This document shows positions 15,145-24,543 of a stretch of DNA of 64,000 nt, piece after piece; within the stretch, counting starts at the first letter, position 1; every line of letters starts with the position of its first letter. Below the pieces are notes generated by a model. That model ran no database searches, was not told the DNA's origin, and saw only the letters and a list, made by a program, of their open reading frames with translations. The position numbers and the translations under genes are program-made. Source of the DNA: Arsenicibacter sp965247375 (lineage in GTDB: Bacteria > Bacteroidota > Bacteroidia > Cytophagales > Spirosomataceae); contig CBDFHU010000017.1 in the NCBI GenBank assembly GCA_965247375.1, forward strand, positions 1-64,000. Reading direction: 5' to 3'.

Positions 15145-16404
15145 ATGGACAAAGAGTTATCCCCCGAAATCACAAAGCGCTCCCGAACCCGCCGGAGCGT
15201 CACGATTGCCGTCATTGGCATTGTGGTGGTGGCCGGTTTAGTATATTTCCGGTCATTACTGCAAACGTCGGTTGATGCGGACCGAATCCGCGTCGGAAAG
15301 GCTGATGTGGGGCCGGTCGAGAATACCCTGACTGCCACCGGCGAAGTTATTCCTGCCTACGAACAGATCATTGCCAGCCCGATCCGGGCAAGTATCCGCC
15401 GTATTTTACTGACACCGGGCGCACGGGTGAAGCCGGGACAAGCCATCCTTGAGCTGGATAAGTCGCTGAGTCAGATTGAGTTTGAAAAGCTGCAAGACCA
15501 GCTGGAACTGAAGCAGAACGGCATCGAGCAGCTCCGGATGAAGCTGAATAAAAACCTGTATGATGCCGATATCAGTGATCAGATCAAAGCCCTGAACATC
15601 AATAAGCTGCGGGCTGAAGTAGACGACGCCAAACGCCTGCTCAAAGTCGGGGGCAGTACGCAGGAAGACGTTACCCGTGCCGAAAACGCCCTTAAAATTG
15701 CTCTGCTTGAAAAGAAGCAACTTGAAAATGAACTAACCTACAACCGGCAGTCGATGGGCGCAAGCCTGAAAGAGTCTCAGCTTCAGGCGCAGATTGAATC
15801 GACCAACCTCAAGGTGCTGGATCATAAACTCAAACAAGCCGATATTCTGGCCGACCGCGCCGGTGTGCTGACCTGGGTCAATGACCACGTAGGCTCGGCG
15901 GTTAATGAGGGCGAAATGCTGGCTAAACTGGCCGATCTGGGCAGTTTTAAAATCGACGGCTCGGCCTCGGATGTCTATGCCGATCAGCTGAAAACGGGGC
16001 TGCCGGTAGTGGTGAAAATCAACGAAACCAATCTGCGCGGGATCATTACCCAGGTGAAACCGAGTGTGCAGAATAATACGGTTCAGTTTGCCATTCAGCT
16101 CGACGACAACCGGCACGCTTCGCTGCGGCCCAATATGAAGGTCGAGGTATTTGTGGTGACAAACAGCAATTCACGGGCGATCCGGGTCGCTAACGGACCC
16201 GTGTTCAAAGGCAAGCGGCGGCAGTCGGTTTTTGTGCTGAACGGTTCCGGCAAAGCGGTCCGCCGGGAGGTCGAAATCGGGCTGACGAGTTTTGACTTTG
16301 TTGAAATCAAGAGCGGGTTGCAGGCGGGTGAAAAAATCATCATCACCGACACGAGCGAATTCGAACACCTGGACGAACTGACCATTAACCCCGTTGACAA
16401 ATGA
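15145..16404 (+). CDS. Periplasmic adaptor (HlyD/MacA-type) of ABC efflux system
   Basis: A 419-residue membrane-fusion protein. It has one N-terminal membrane helix (about 19-38, VTIAVIGIVVVAGLVYF), a lipoyl/biotinyl half-motif (TATGEVIPAYEQIIASPI), and a long hairpin of coiled coil at about 110-215 (QLELKQNGIEQLRMKLNKNL). A second lipoyl half (ILADRAGVLTWVNDHVG) and beta-barrel/membrane-proximal domains follow to the C-terminus. It should bridge the FtsX permeases and the TolC protein encoded just downstream. It is the first gene of a seven-gene operon; the next start overlaps its stop in ATGA. The promoter is the sigma-54 element at 15101. Confidence 0.92.
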   Translation: MDKELSPEITKRSRTRRSVTIAVIGIVVVAGLVYFRSLLQTSVDADRIRVGKADVGPVENTLTATGEVIPAYEQIIASPIRASIRRILLTPGARVKPGQAILELDKSLSQIEFEKLQDQLELKQNGIEQLRMKLNKNLYDADISDQIKALNINKLRAEVDDAKRLLKVGGSTQEDVTRAENALKIALLEKKQLENELTYNRQSMGASLKESQLQAQIESTNLKVLDHKLKQADILADRAGVLTWVNDHVGSAVNEGEMLAKLADLGSFKIDGSASDVYADQLKTGLPVVVKINETNLRGIITQVKPSVQNNTVQFAIQLDDNRHASLRPNMKVEVFVVTNSNSRAIRVANGPVFKGKRRQSVFVLNGSGKAVRREVEIGLTSFDFVEIKSGLQAGEKIIITDTSEFEHLDELTINPVDK

Positions 16405-17873
16405 GCCATGACCTGATTGCAGTCCGGAAGCTGGTCATGGTACTGGCGGGCTGGCTTATTGTGCACATGGCCGTTGCCCAACCACAGCTGCTGACACTCG
16501 GAGAAACGGTGCTGCTGGCCCAACAGCAGTCTGTGGCCGCCCAGCAGGTCCGGACGCAGTTTAAAACCAATTACTGGAAGTATCGTTCGTTTCTGGCCGA
16601 CTACAAACCGCAGCTGAGTCTGGACGGATATCTGCCGAGCTTTACCCGATCCTATACGCAGGTAACCCAACCCGACGGGACGATCAATTTTGTGCCGATC
16701 TCGAACAACAATTCGCTGCTCAATCTGGCCCTGACCCAGAATATTCCGCTGACCGGCGGGTCGGTGTTTGTGCAGAAGCAGTTGCAGCGGTTCGATGATT
16801 TTCAGCGGAATAACACCTTGTATAACGGAATTCCGTTTGCGGTGGGGATACAGCAGCCGTTGTTCCGGTTCAATACAATGAAATGGGACCGAAAAATCGA
16901 ACCGATCCGGTACCAGGAAAGCAACCAGCAGGCTATCGAAGGCCTGGAGCAGGTGTCGGTAAATGTAACCTCACTGTATTTCGACCTGCTGGTGTCGCAG
17001 GTGAATCTGCAGATTGCGGAGAAAAACCGCAGTAATAACGACACCCTGTACAAAATTGCACAGGAGAAGATGAAGCTCGGTAAGCTGTCGCAGAATGACC
17101 TGCTGCAACTACAGCTGGGCCTGTTGACGGCGCAGAAAGATCTGGCATCGGCACGGCAAACGGCCGAAGTGGCGACGCTGAAGCTGAAAACCTACATCGG
17201 CTACCGCGATCAGTCGAATAGCCGTACGCTGGTGCTGGATATCCCGTCGCAGCTGACAGACTTTACGGTCGATATGGAAACAGCCCTGAAGCAGGCATTT
17301 TCGAACCGGTCGGCGGCCATTGCCTTTCAGCGCCGGAAGCTCGAAGCTGACCGTGACCTCGACAAAGCTAAACGTGATAATGGCCTGAATGCTACGCTGA
17401 ATGCAGCCTTCGGTCTGTCGAACCGGGGCCAGCGGCCGACCGACATTTACCGGCAGCCGCAGGACCGTGAATTTCTGGAAGTGCAGTTTACGCTGCCGAT
17501 CATGACGTGGGGGCGCGCGCAGGCCCGTACCGAAACGGCCCGCGCCAACCAGCAGTTTGTGCAGCAGGCCATTGAGCAGGATAAACTCACGTTTGAGCAG
17601 GAAATTTACACGCAGGTCACCCTGCTCCAGATGCTCCGGCAGCAGGTAAAACTGACGGCTGAAGCTGACCGGATCGGGAGTGAACGCTACCAGATTGCGC
17701 AGAACCGGTTTTTACTCAGCGATCTGAGCGTGACCGATTTAGGGATTGCTACTCAGGAGAAAGACCGTGCCCGTCGCGACTATATTCTGGCCTTACGCGA
17801 TTACTGGCAGGCCTACTACAACCTGCGCCTGCTGACGCTGTATGATTTTGAACGAAACGAGAAACTCAAGTAA
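16401..17873 (+). CDS. TolC-family outer membrane efflux protein
   Basis: A 490-residue outer membrane channel with a cleavable signal (hydrophobic 11-26, cleavage near AVAQ). The mature protein has two TolC-like repeats rich in long amphipathic helices (SVNVTSLYFDLLVSQVNLQI near 190; LTFEQEIYTQVTLLQMLRQQ near 400). It should form the trimeric exit duct for the adaptor and ABC permeases of the same operon. The start overlaps the adaptor stop by four bases. It is distinct from the NodT-type lipoprotein channel of the RND system at 33.9 kb, which has a lipobox. Confidence 0.92.
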   Translation: MSHDLIAVRKLVMVLAGWLIVHMAVAQPQLLTLGETVLLAQQQSVAAQQVRTQFKTNYWKYRSFLADYKPQLSLDGYLPSFTRSYTQVTQPDGTINFVPISNNNSLLNLALTQNIPLTGGSVFVQKQLQRFDDFQRNNTLYNGIPFAVGIQQPLFRFNTMKWDRKIEPIRYQESNQQAIEGLEQVSVNVTSLYFDLLVSQVNLQIAEKNRSNNDTLYKIAQEKMKLGKLSQNDLLQLQLGLLTAQKDLASARQTAEVATLKLKTYIGYRDQSNSRTLVLDIPSQLTDFTVDMETALKQAFSNRSAAIAFQRRKLEADRDLDKAKRDNGLNATLNAAFGLSNRGQRPTDIYRQPQDREFLEVQFTLPIMTWGRAQARTETARANQQFVQQAIEQDKLTFEQEIYTQVTLLQMLRQQVKLTAEADRIGSERYQIAQNRFLLSDLSVTDLGIATQEKDRARRDYILALRDYWQAYYNLRLLTLYDFERNEKLK

Positions 17874-17875
17874 AC

Positions 17876-18562
17876 ATGATAACACTAACGAACATCGAAA
17901 AAGTCTACCGGACCAGCACCATCGAAACGCTGGCACTGAACAACATTAACCTGCACATCGGAAAGGGCGAATTTGCGTCGATCATGGGACCGTCGGGCTG
18001 CGGGAAAAGTACGCTGCTCAACATCATCGGGCTGCTGGATGCGCCCAGCAAAGGTGGGATCAGCGTGGGCGGGCAGCCGGTGACAAGCTACAGCGACCAG
18101 GAGCTGGCACGGCTGAGGAACCAGCGGCTTGGCTTTATCTTTCAGAGCTTCCACCTCATCAACGACCTGTCGGTGCTTGACAACGTGGAGATTCCGCTCC
18201 TGTACCGCAAACAGATTACCGCATCGCAGCGGCGGCAGATGGCACAGGAAGCCCTTGAGCGCGTTGGCCTCAGCAACCGCGTCAAACACTTCCCGAAACA
18301 GCTGTCGGGCGGACAGAAACAGCGCGTGGCCATTGCCCGTGCTATCGTCGGCCGTCCCGAAATCATTCTGGCTGATGAGCCAACGGGGAATCTGGATAGT
18401 GTGATGGGGAACGAAATCCTGTCGATCCTGCAAGGGCTCAATAACGACGGCGCTACCATTGTGATGGTAACCCACGATGAAGCCATGGCGAAAAAAACGC
18501 ACCGGCTGATCCGGCTTTTTGATGGTACAATGGTGGGCGATACAACTTTAACACTATGCTAA
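17876..18562 (+). CDS. ABC transporter ATPase, MacB/LolD type
   Basis: A 228-residue ATP-binding subunit with every catalytic motif: Walker A GPSGCGKST (38-46), Q-loop in FIFQSFHLI, signature LSGGQKQRVAIARA, Walker B IILADEPTGNLD and the switch His in VMVTHD. The short length and the LDAPSKGGISVGG stretch fit the LolD/MacB/FtsE class, which powers mechanotransmission through FtsX-type permeases. It starts 2 bases after the TolC gene, and its end overlaps the first permease by 7 bases. Confidence 0.95.
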   Translation: MITLTNIEKVYRTSTIETLALNNINLHIGKGEFASIMGPSGCGKSTLLNIIGLLDAPSKGGISVGGQPVTSYSDQELARLRNQRLGFIFQSFHLINDLSVLDNVEIPLLYRKQITASQRRQMAQEALERVGLSNRVKHFPKQLSGGQKQRVAIARAIVGRPEIILADEPTGNLDSVMGNEILSILQGLNNDGATIVMVTHDEAMAKKTHRLIRLFDGTMVGDTTLTLC

Positions 18563-19803
18563 CGAACTACATAAAAATTGCCTGGAAGGTACTCCAGCGC
18601 CATCCGTTCTATACCTTCATTACCTTGTTCGGGATCAGCCTGACGCTGACGGTACTAATGGTCCTGACGTCGTTTGTTGACCACCTGATCGGTAGCCACT
18701 ACCCGGAAACCAAGCGCGACCGGTCACTTTACATCGAGAAAATGGCGTTAAGGGACTCCAGCCGTTCGTCGCAGAATACGGGCCCGATGAGTTTTAAGTT
18801 CCTGACGCAGTACGTCAAAAGCCTCAAAACTCCGGAGAAAGTAACAATAACCAGTTTCTTCCGGACCTCGAATGCCTATGCCGGATCGCAGAAAATTAAG
18901 CTCAATACGAAATATACCGACGCTGAGTTCTGGGACATAATGGAGTTTACGTTTCTGGAAGGGAAGCCCTATAATGATCAGACTATTAAAAACGGGGAAA
19001 ACGTAGCCGTAATTACCGATGATTTCCGGCGGCAGTATTTCAGCGACCTGACCGAACCGGTAGTGGGTAAGGATATTGAAGTGGAAAGTATTCATTATAA
19101 GGTGATTGGCGTAGTGAAAGGCAGCCCGCCAACCCGTTTTTTCTCCTATGCGGATATCTACTTCCCGTATACCGTTCCGAAAAGCAATTATCAGGAGAAC
19201 GACATCATGGGTGGGTATGTGGCGGTTATACTGGCGAAGGATAAGTCAGACCTGAAAGCGATACAGGACGAATTTCAGGATAAAGTCCGCCGGATTCCGC
19301 TGCCGGGTAACCGCAATGGCTTTAAATACGATGTGCTGGAGGTTAAGGCGGCACCATTTCTCGAAAGCGTCCTGAGTATTTTTATGGAAGGCGGACCGCA
19401 GTTAAGGGCGATTTTCTTCAGCGTACTGGCCTTCCTGATGCTGATGCTTATGGGGCTGCCGGCCATCAACCTGGTCAATATCAATGTAAGCCGGATTCTC
19501 GAACGGTCGTCTGAGATCGGGATCCGGAAAGCATTCGGAGCTCCCGTCCGGACCCTGCTGCTGCAGTTCATCGTCGAAAACATCTTTATTACGTTCATTG
19601 GCGGGGCAATTGCGCTGGTGTTGTCGCTCATCACGATCTATTTCATCAACAAAAGTGGCTGGATTGCCTATGCCGATCTGACCATCAACCTGAACGTGTT
19701 TGTGGTGAGTATCGGTGTCTGCCTCCTTTTTGGTCTGCTCTCCGGGGTTGCCCCCGCCCTGCGGATGTCTAAACTGTCGATTGTTGAAGCACTCAAATCC
19801 TAA
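18556..19803 (+). CDS. FtsX/MacB-type ABC permease (first)
   Basis: A 415-residue permease with the MacB layout. It has one N-terminal membrane helix (about 18-42), a large periplasmic domain (about 45-280; MacB_PCD-like, with DAEFWDIMEFTFLEGKPY typical of the family), and an FtsX domain with three more helices near 287-310, 335-360 and 375-400. The cytoplasmic loop LERSSEIGIRKAFGA is the conserved FtsX coupling segment. Four TMs per subunit and a second permease downstream suggest a heterodimer. The start overlaps the ATPase stop by 7 bases. Confidence 0.92.
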   Translation: MLTNYIKIAWKVLQRHPFYTFITLFGISLTLTVLMVLTSFVDHLIGSHYPETKRDRSLYIEKMALRDSSRSSQNTGPMSFKFLTQYVKSLKTPEKVTITSFFRTSNAYAGSQKIKLNTKYTDAEFWDIMEFTFLEGKPYNDQTIKNGENVAVITDDFRRQYFSDLTEPVVGKDIEVESIHYKVIGVVKGSPPTRFFSYADIYFPYTVPKSNYQENDIMGGYVAVILAKDKSDLKAIQDEFQDKVRRIPLPGNRNGFKYDVLEVKAAPFLESVLSIFMEGGPQLRAIFFSVLAFLMLMLMGLPAINLVNINVSRILERSSEIGIRKAFGAPVRTLLLQFIVENIFITFIGGAIALVLSLITIYFINKSGWIAYADLTINLNVFVVSIGVCLLFGLLSGVAPALRMSKLSIVEALKS

Positions 19804-19901
19804 AGAGCGAAAGAGCGGCCGCCGCGCGGCGAAAGAGTGAAAGAGCGGATTGACAACTGTATTCTGCTTGGTTTTGCCGAAACTCTAGGTCGCTCTTTCA
19901 C
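19804..19901. repeat. GAAAGAGCG repeat cluster between the two permease genes
   Basis: Tandem GCGAAAGAGCG-like units and the small palindrome GCCGCCGCGCGGC follow the first permease stop. GTGAAAGAGCG (19837-19847) recurs inverted as CGCTCTTTCAC (19891-19901) across a 43-base spacer. The reading frame of the second permease stays open through it to 19837, but this is repeat DNA, not coding sequence. It could fold in the polycistronic mRNA and tune expression of downstream genes. Confidence 0.6.
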
Positions 19902-19920
19902 AATTCACTCATTAAAACTC

Positions 19921-21072
19921 ATGATTCGTCATCTTTTTCGATTAATATGGAATAAAAAGAAAGCCCATGCCTTGCTGATGGTAGAAATATGGGCGTCTTT
20001 TCTGGTCTTGTTCGGGCTTTCGTCGATGATTGTATTCAACGTCAGCAACTACATAGAGCCGATCGGTTTTACCTATGAGCGCGTCTGGGCCGTTGATTTC
20101 AACAATAACCAGGACACAACGGCAATACAGGAAAAGGTAAATACCATTTTCCAGCGGCTGAAAAGTTACCCTGAAGTAGAATCGGTTTCGCGGATGAGCT
20201 CGAACTATCCGTTTTCGGCCAATACGATGAATAACGGGATCGACTACAAAAAGCGGCATACGCTGGCGCATTTTTATACGACCGATGCCAATTTTGCCGA
20301 AACCCTGGAGATGCCGCTGGTGGCAGGCCGCTGGTACACGAAAGCCGATTTAGGCGGGAAGTACAAACCGGTAGTCATCAACCGGAAGACGCAGGAAGTG
20401 CTCTTCATGGATGAAAATCCGCTGGGTAAGGTCTTCGGTGAATTTCGGGTAGTGGGCGTCGTTGACAATTTCAAGGCCAAGGGTGAATTTATGACCAATG
20501 CCCCTGCGGTTTTTGAGATGATGAGCGAGAAAAATAACTGGGACAAGATCTATCTCGTGAAAACAAAGCCGGGCACCGATGCCATGTTTGAGGCAAAAAT
20601 GGTGAAAGAATTGTCGTCGATGCTGGTGGACTGGAACGTAGAAGTCAACCCGTTGGTCGATTCACGCAAAAACCAGCACAACCTGACACTGGTACCGGTG
20701 ATTATCTTCCTGATTGTTTGTTCGTTCCTGCTGATTAACGTGGCCCTGGGTCTGTTTGGTGTCCTGAATCTGAGCATCGCTAAACGGCGTTCGGAGATCG
20801 GTTTGCGCCGGGCTATCGGGGCAACGGCAAGCAATGTGTCGTGGCAGTTTGTCGCCGAAATATGGGTACTGGCCACTTTTAGTTTGCTGTTCGGATTGTT
20901 GTTTGCCGTTCAGTTTCCGGTCATGCATGTGTTTGATCTGGCATCGGGTGTGTATATTGGGGCGATTGTCGTTGCGATGGTGATCATTTACGGGTTGGTC
21001 ACGCTTTGTGCCCTGTTCCCGAGCCGGCAGGCGGCTACCATCCATCCGGCCGTTGCCCTGCATGAAGAGTAG
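19921..21072 (+). CDS. FtsX/MacB-type ABC permease (second)
   Basis: A 383-residue permease of the same architecture as its upstream neighbour: one N-terminal helix (about 20-42), a periplasmic domain (about 45-270), and an FtsX domain with three helices (near 275-300, 322-345, 350-372). The coupling motif LSIAKRRSEIGLRRAIGA is present. I set the start at the ATG at 19921 (MIRHLFRLIWNKKKAHALL), because the 28 codons upstream lie in a repeat cluster and the family begins with a short basic segment. It should pair with the first permease around the ATPase dimer. Confidence 0.9.
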   Translation: MIRHLFRLIWNKKKAHALLMVEIWASFLVLFGLSSMIVFNVSNYIEPIGFTYERVWAVDFNNNQDTTAIQEKVNTIFQRLKSYPEVESVSRMSSNYPFSANTMNNGIDYKKRHTLAHFYTTDANFAETLEMPLVAGRWYTKADLGGKYKPVVINRKTQEVLFMDENPLGKVFGEFRVVGVVDNFKAKGEFMTNAPAVFEMMSEKNNWDKIYLVKTKPGTDAMFEAKMVKELSSMLVDWNVEVNPLVDSRKNQHNLTLVPVIIFLIVCSFLLINVALGLFGVLNLSIAKRRSEIGLRRAIGATASNVSWQFVAEIWVLATFSLLFGLLFAVQFPVMHVFDLASGVYIGAIVVAMVIIYGLVTLCALFPSRQAATIHPAVALHEE

Positions 21073-21084
21073 AATAAACACCCA

Positions 21085-22473
21085 ATGATCCTGTTAATCG
21101 ACGACGATATTGCAGTACAAACATCGCTTTCGCTGCTGTTGCGAAAGAACGGGTTTGATGTGCTTACGGCCGGAACGCCGGATAAAGCGCTTGACGCCCT
21201 CGCCGCAAACGAACCCGAACTGGTGTTGCTCGACATGAATTTTTCGATCAGTACATCGGGAGAGGAAGGGTTGCGGCTGCTGGGCGTGGTGCGGAAAATG
21301 CATCCGGCTGTGCCCGTCATTCTCATTACGGGATGGGGAAGCATCGACCTGGCCGTACGGGGGATGAAGGCCGGAGCGCAGGATTTCATAACCAAACCCT
21401 GGCAGAACGATCACCTCCTCCAGTCTATACACACATTACTGAATCTGACGCAGAAGACGACCGATACCGCCGCTCCGGCGGTATCGGTCTCGCGTCGTAA
21501 AGTAGATCAGAAACATGCGTTTGACCAGATTATCGGCCATGACGCCAAGCTGATTTCCATTCTGGAAACGGTCGGGCGGGTGGCGCCGACGGATGCCTCA
21601 GTGCTGATTACCGGTGAAAGCGGTACGGGTAAGGAGCTGATTGCCGAAGCTGTGCACCAGAACAGCAAACGCCGGACAAAGCCGTTTGTGAAGGTCAATC
21701 TGGGTGGCGTATCGGCCACATTGTTTGACAGCGAACTGTTCGGCCATGTGCGCGGGGCCTTTACCGACGCCCGGACCGACCGGACCGGCCGTTTCGAACT
21801 GGCCGACAAAGGCACGATTTTTCTGGATGAAATCGGTGAACTTGACCCCGCCAGTCAGGTGAAGTTGTTACGGGTATTACAGGACCGGACGTTTGAACCG
21901 CTCGGTAGCAGCCGGAGTAAGCTGGTGGATGTCCGGGTTATCTGTGCTACAAACCGGAATCTGGAAGAAATGGTCGCCAAAGGGGAGTTCCGCGAGGACC
22001 TGTTTTACCGCATCAACCTGATCACTGTCAGGCTACCGGCACTCCGCGAGCGTCCCGACGATATTCCGGCATTGGTGGATTATTTTGTCAATAATCTGAA
22101 AACGATTTATGACCGGCCCATGCTGCGGGTAAGCAGTCATGCGCAGAACTGGCTGAAAACGCTGCCGTTGCCGGGCAACATCCGCCAGCTGAAAAACATT
22201 GTGGAACGCACCGTACTGCTGGCGACCCGGAACGTACTGGATGTCGAAGACTTTCAGGCGCATATCAGTGCGTCGGGTACGCGGGCAAGCCAGAACATGC
22301 CCGAGGTCGGAACTATGACACTCGACCAGATGGAATATGAAATGATCCGGCGGGCCATGTTGCTGCACAACAACCAGGTATCAAAAGTAGCCCTTGCGCT
22401 GGGAATCACCCGCTTTGCGCTCTACCGCCGGCTCGAAAAATTCGGGTTTCAGGAGTATAAGGGAGAGGAGTGA
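21085..22473 (+). CDS. Sigma-54-dependent response regulator, NtrC family
   Basis: A 462-residue activator in three parts. The receiver domain (1-120) has acidic pocket DDD at 6-8 and phosphoacceptor Asp50 in LVLLDMNFS. The AAA+ domain (about 145-380) has Walker A GESGTGKE at 177-184 and the sigma-54 contact loop GAFTDA. The Fis-type helix-turn-helix is at the C-terminus (NQVSKVALALGITRFALYRR). The intact GAFTDA means it should open sigma-54 promoters, and one lies upstream of this operon at 15101. It is 12 bases after the second permease, with its likely kinase next. Confidence 0.95.
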   Translation: MILLIDDDIAVQTSLSLLLRKNGFDVLTAGTPDKALDALAANEPELVLLDMNFSISTSGEEGLRLLGVVRKMHPAVPVILITGWGSIDLAVRGMKAGAQDFITKPWQNDHLLQSIHTLLNLTQKTTDTAAPAVSVSRRKVDQKHAFDQIIGHDAKLISILETVGRVAPTDASVLITGESGTGKELIAEAVHQNSKRRTKPFVKVNLGGVSATLFDSELFGHVRGAFTDARTDRTGRFELADKGTIFLDEIGELDPASQVKLLRVLQDRTFEPLGSSRSKLVDVRVICATNRNLEEMVAKGEFREDLFYRINLITVRLPALRERPDDIPALVDYFVNNLKTIYDRPMLRVSSHAQNWLKTLPLPGNIRQLKNIVERTVLLATRNVLDVEDFQAHISASGTRASQNMPEVGTMTLDQMEYEMIRRAMLLHNNQVSKVALALGITRFALYRRLEKFGFQEYKGEE

Positions 22474-22519
22474 AGGGCGGAGAGCCGGGAGCATAGCGCC
22501 TGGTACGAACTGTTAAACA

Positions 22520-23821
22520 ATGAAAAAAGAGGTCAGGATATCGCTGCGCGTGCAGTTTCTGCTGTACATCATTATTGTCCATCTGGGACTGATTTACCTG
22601 GTTTTTGAGTGGGTGTCTAAAGACAAACTGATTTTTATTGCTTCTGAGGTCGTTGTGCTGCTGTCTGTTTTTGTGGCGGTCTACCTCTACAATAGTTTCA
22701 GAAAACCGATTGATTTTATCTCGCAGGGTATCGAAAGTATCCGGGATAAAGATTTTACGACCAAGTTTGTAACAACCGGTAAAAGCGAAATCGATCAGCT
22801 GATAACGGTCTATAATCTGATGATCGATCAACTGAGAGAGGAACGGACACGCCAGATGGAACAGCAATTTTTTCTCGAAAAACTTATTGATGCCGCCCCG
22901 ATTGCCATACTGGTATTTGACTATGATGAGCGGATTTCGGCGGTAAATCCCCGGGCCGTCGAATGGCTGCAACTGCCCGGACAGGCCCTGATCGGGAAAG
23001 ACGTGCAGTCGATAGACCATCCGTTGGCCATGCCGCTGGCAAGTCTGGCTGACGGGGAGAGCCGGACCATCAAGGTAAATGGCATCGAAACCTACCGCGT
23101 GCAGAAATCACACTTCATGGACCGGGGTTTCCGGCGGTCGTTTATCATCGTTGCCGAGATGACACAGGCTATTCTGGAGACCGAAAAGCTGGCCTACGGC
23201 AAGGTGATCCGCATGATGGCCCATGAAGTCAATAACTCGATCGGGGCGGTAAATTCGATTTTAGACGTGACCAAAAGCGTGTTGCAGGAAGATGAGCAGG
23301 CCGATGTCTGTCACGCCGTTCAGGTTGCCATGGATCGCAACGACCGGCTGAACCTGTTCATGCGGCGGTTCGCCGATGTGGTTCGTTTGCCGGTACCCCA
23401 ACCAGCAAACAATGATTGGGTGGAGGTTACCCGTTCTGTGGTGCAACTGATGATCCCCCGCGCGGAAGCTGACGGGATCCGGTTGTTATTTACTGCTGCG
23501 GTACCGGTATTGTACCGGCAGATCGACCGCGTACAGATTGATCAGGCACTGGTGAATATCATCAAAAATGCCATTGAAGCCTGTACCGCCGGTGAAGTGA
23601 TTGAGGTAATCGCGCAGGCCGACCGTGTGGTCGTGCGCGACAACGGACAGCCGATTGATCCGGTGGTGTCGGCCAATCTCTTTAATCCGTTTTACAGCAC
23701 CAAACCCGACGGGCAGGGCATCGGACTCACCCTGACGCGGGAGATTCTGCTGAATCACAACCTGACCTTTTCCCTGAAAACCAACGCCGCCGGCTGGACC
23801 GAATTTAGTATTATGGTCTGA
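22520..23821 (+). CDS. Membrane sensor histidine kinase
   Basis: A 433-residue kinase. Two N-terminal helices (about 11-28 and 35-53) with almost no periplasmic loop suggest sensing in or near the membrane. A HAMP-like segment (about 55-108) and a PAS-like domain (about 115-215; IDAAPIAILVFDYDERISAV) follow. The H-box HEVNNSIGAVNS has phospho-acceptor His235. The catalytic domain has NIIKNAIEA (N box), VRDNG (G1) and GQGIGLTLTREI (G2). It is the last gene of the efflux operon and almost certainly the partner of the NtrC-type regulator. The stop lies 4 bases from the convergent OmpR-type gene. Confidence 0.93.
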   Translation: MKKEVRISLRVQFLLYIIIVHLGLIYLVFEWVSKDKLIFIASEVVVLLSVFVAVYLYNSFRKPIDFISQGIESIRDKDFTTKFVTTGKSEIDQLITVYNLMIDQLREERTRQMEQQFFLEKLIDAAPIAILVFDYDERISAVNPRAVEWLQLPGQALIGKDVQSIDHPLAMPLASLADGESRTIKVNGIETYRVQKSHFMDRGFRRSFIIVAEMTQAILETEKLAYGKVIRMMAHEVNNSIGAVNSILDVTKSVLQEDEQADVCHAVQVAMDRNDRLNLFMRRFADVVRLPVPQPANNDWVEVTRSVVQLMIPRAEADGIRLLFTAAVPVLYRQIDRVQIDQALVNIIKNAIEACTAGEVIEVIAQADRVVVRDNGQPIDPVVSANLFNPFYSTKPDGQGIGLTLTREILLNHNLTFSLKTNAAGWTEFSIMV

Positions 23822-23825
23822 TGTA

Positions 23826-24512
23826 TCAGGGTGTTGTCGGGTCCTTAAGCATATAGCCGATGCCGATGATGGTATGCAGGAGCTTGGGCTTGAATTGCCG
23901 GTCAATTTTCCGGCGCAGGTAATTGATGTACACATCAATCATGTTGATACTGGCGCCGACCTTGAGTTTTTTAATCCGCTCCGAGATAGTGACCCGTGAA
24001 ATAATGCGGTTCTTATTCAGCAACAGGTACTCCAGCATCGCATATTCGCGGGCTGTGAGCTCGATAGGTTGCCCCGAGCGGGTGACCTGCCGGGTTTCGC
24101 CGTTGAGTTCCAGATCGGCCAGCCGGAGAATCTGTGTCGTACTGACTTCGCTGAAGCGGGAATAGAGGGCCAGAATATGCGCATGGAGATCATCTATAGC
24201 AAAGGGCTTCGTCAGGTAATCATCCGCACCAACGCCATATCCCTCCTTTTTGTGAGCAAGACTTTCCAGGGCCGTTAACATCAGCACCGGTACGTGGGGT
24301 TTATCGGTCCTCAGCAGCTGACAGACCTGAAACCCGTTCAGCAACGGCAGATTAATGTCCAGCACAATCACATCATAGTCATTTTCGAGGGCCATTGTCA
24401 GCCCGCTATGACCATCAAAAGCGGTATCGACCCGATTGCCATACAGCGCCAGTTCCTTTTTTACACTGGCAGACAGCAGTTCGTCATCTTCAACAAGTAG
24501 TAACTTCAACAT
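23826..24512 (-). CDS. OmpR/PhoB-family response regulator (orphan)
   Basis: A 228-residue DNA-binding regulator. The receiver domain (1-118) has acidic pair ED/DD at 8-10, phosphoacceptor Asp52 in VIVLDINLP and the conserved Lys in YLTKPF. The winged-helix effector domain (about 128-225) has ELTAREYAMLEYLL and VDVYINYLRRKID. No kinase gene adjoins it in the same direction. I prefer the ATG at 24512 (MLKLLLVEDDE) to one six codons upstream, which would overlap the flanking palindrome less naturally. A perfect 9-bp inverted repeat lies just upstream and may be an autoregulatory site. Confidence 0.9.
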   Translation of the reverse strand: MLKLLLVEDDELLSASVKKELALYGNRVDTAFDGHSGLTMALENDYDVIVLDINLPLLNGFQVCQLLRTDKPHVPVLMLTALESLAHKKEGYGVGADDYLTKPFAIDDLHAHILALYSRFSEVSTTQILRLADLELNGETRQVTRSGQPIELTAREYAMLEYLLLNKNRIISRVTISERIKKLKVGASINMIDVYINYLRRKIDRQFKPKLLHTIIGIGYMLKDPTTP

Positions 24513-24520
24513 AGGGAGTG

Positions 24521-24543
24521 GTGTTTTCAAGTAGTGAAAACAC
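24521..24543 (-). promoter_or_regulatory. Inverted repeat directly upstream of the OmpR-type regulator
   Basis: Perfect arms GTGTTTTCA (24521-24529) and TGAAAACAC (24535-24543) around AGTAG, 8 bases before the start codon at 24512. It could be an operator or a hairpin in the mRNA leader. OmpR-family proteins more often use direct repeats, so autoregulation is only a suggestion. Confidence 0.5.

Noticed and set aside
19837..19920. 28-codon extension of the second FtsX permease
   Set aside because: It lies in a GAAAGAGCG repeat cluster; the basic start at 19921 is typical of the family.
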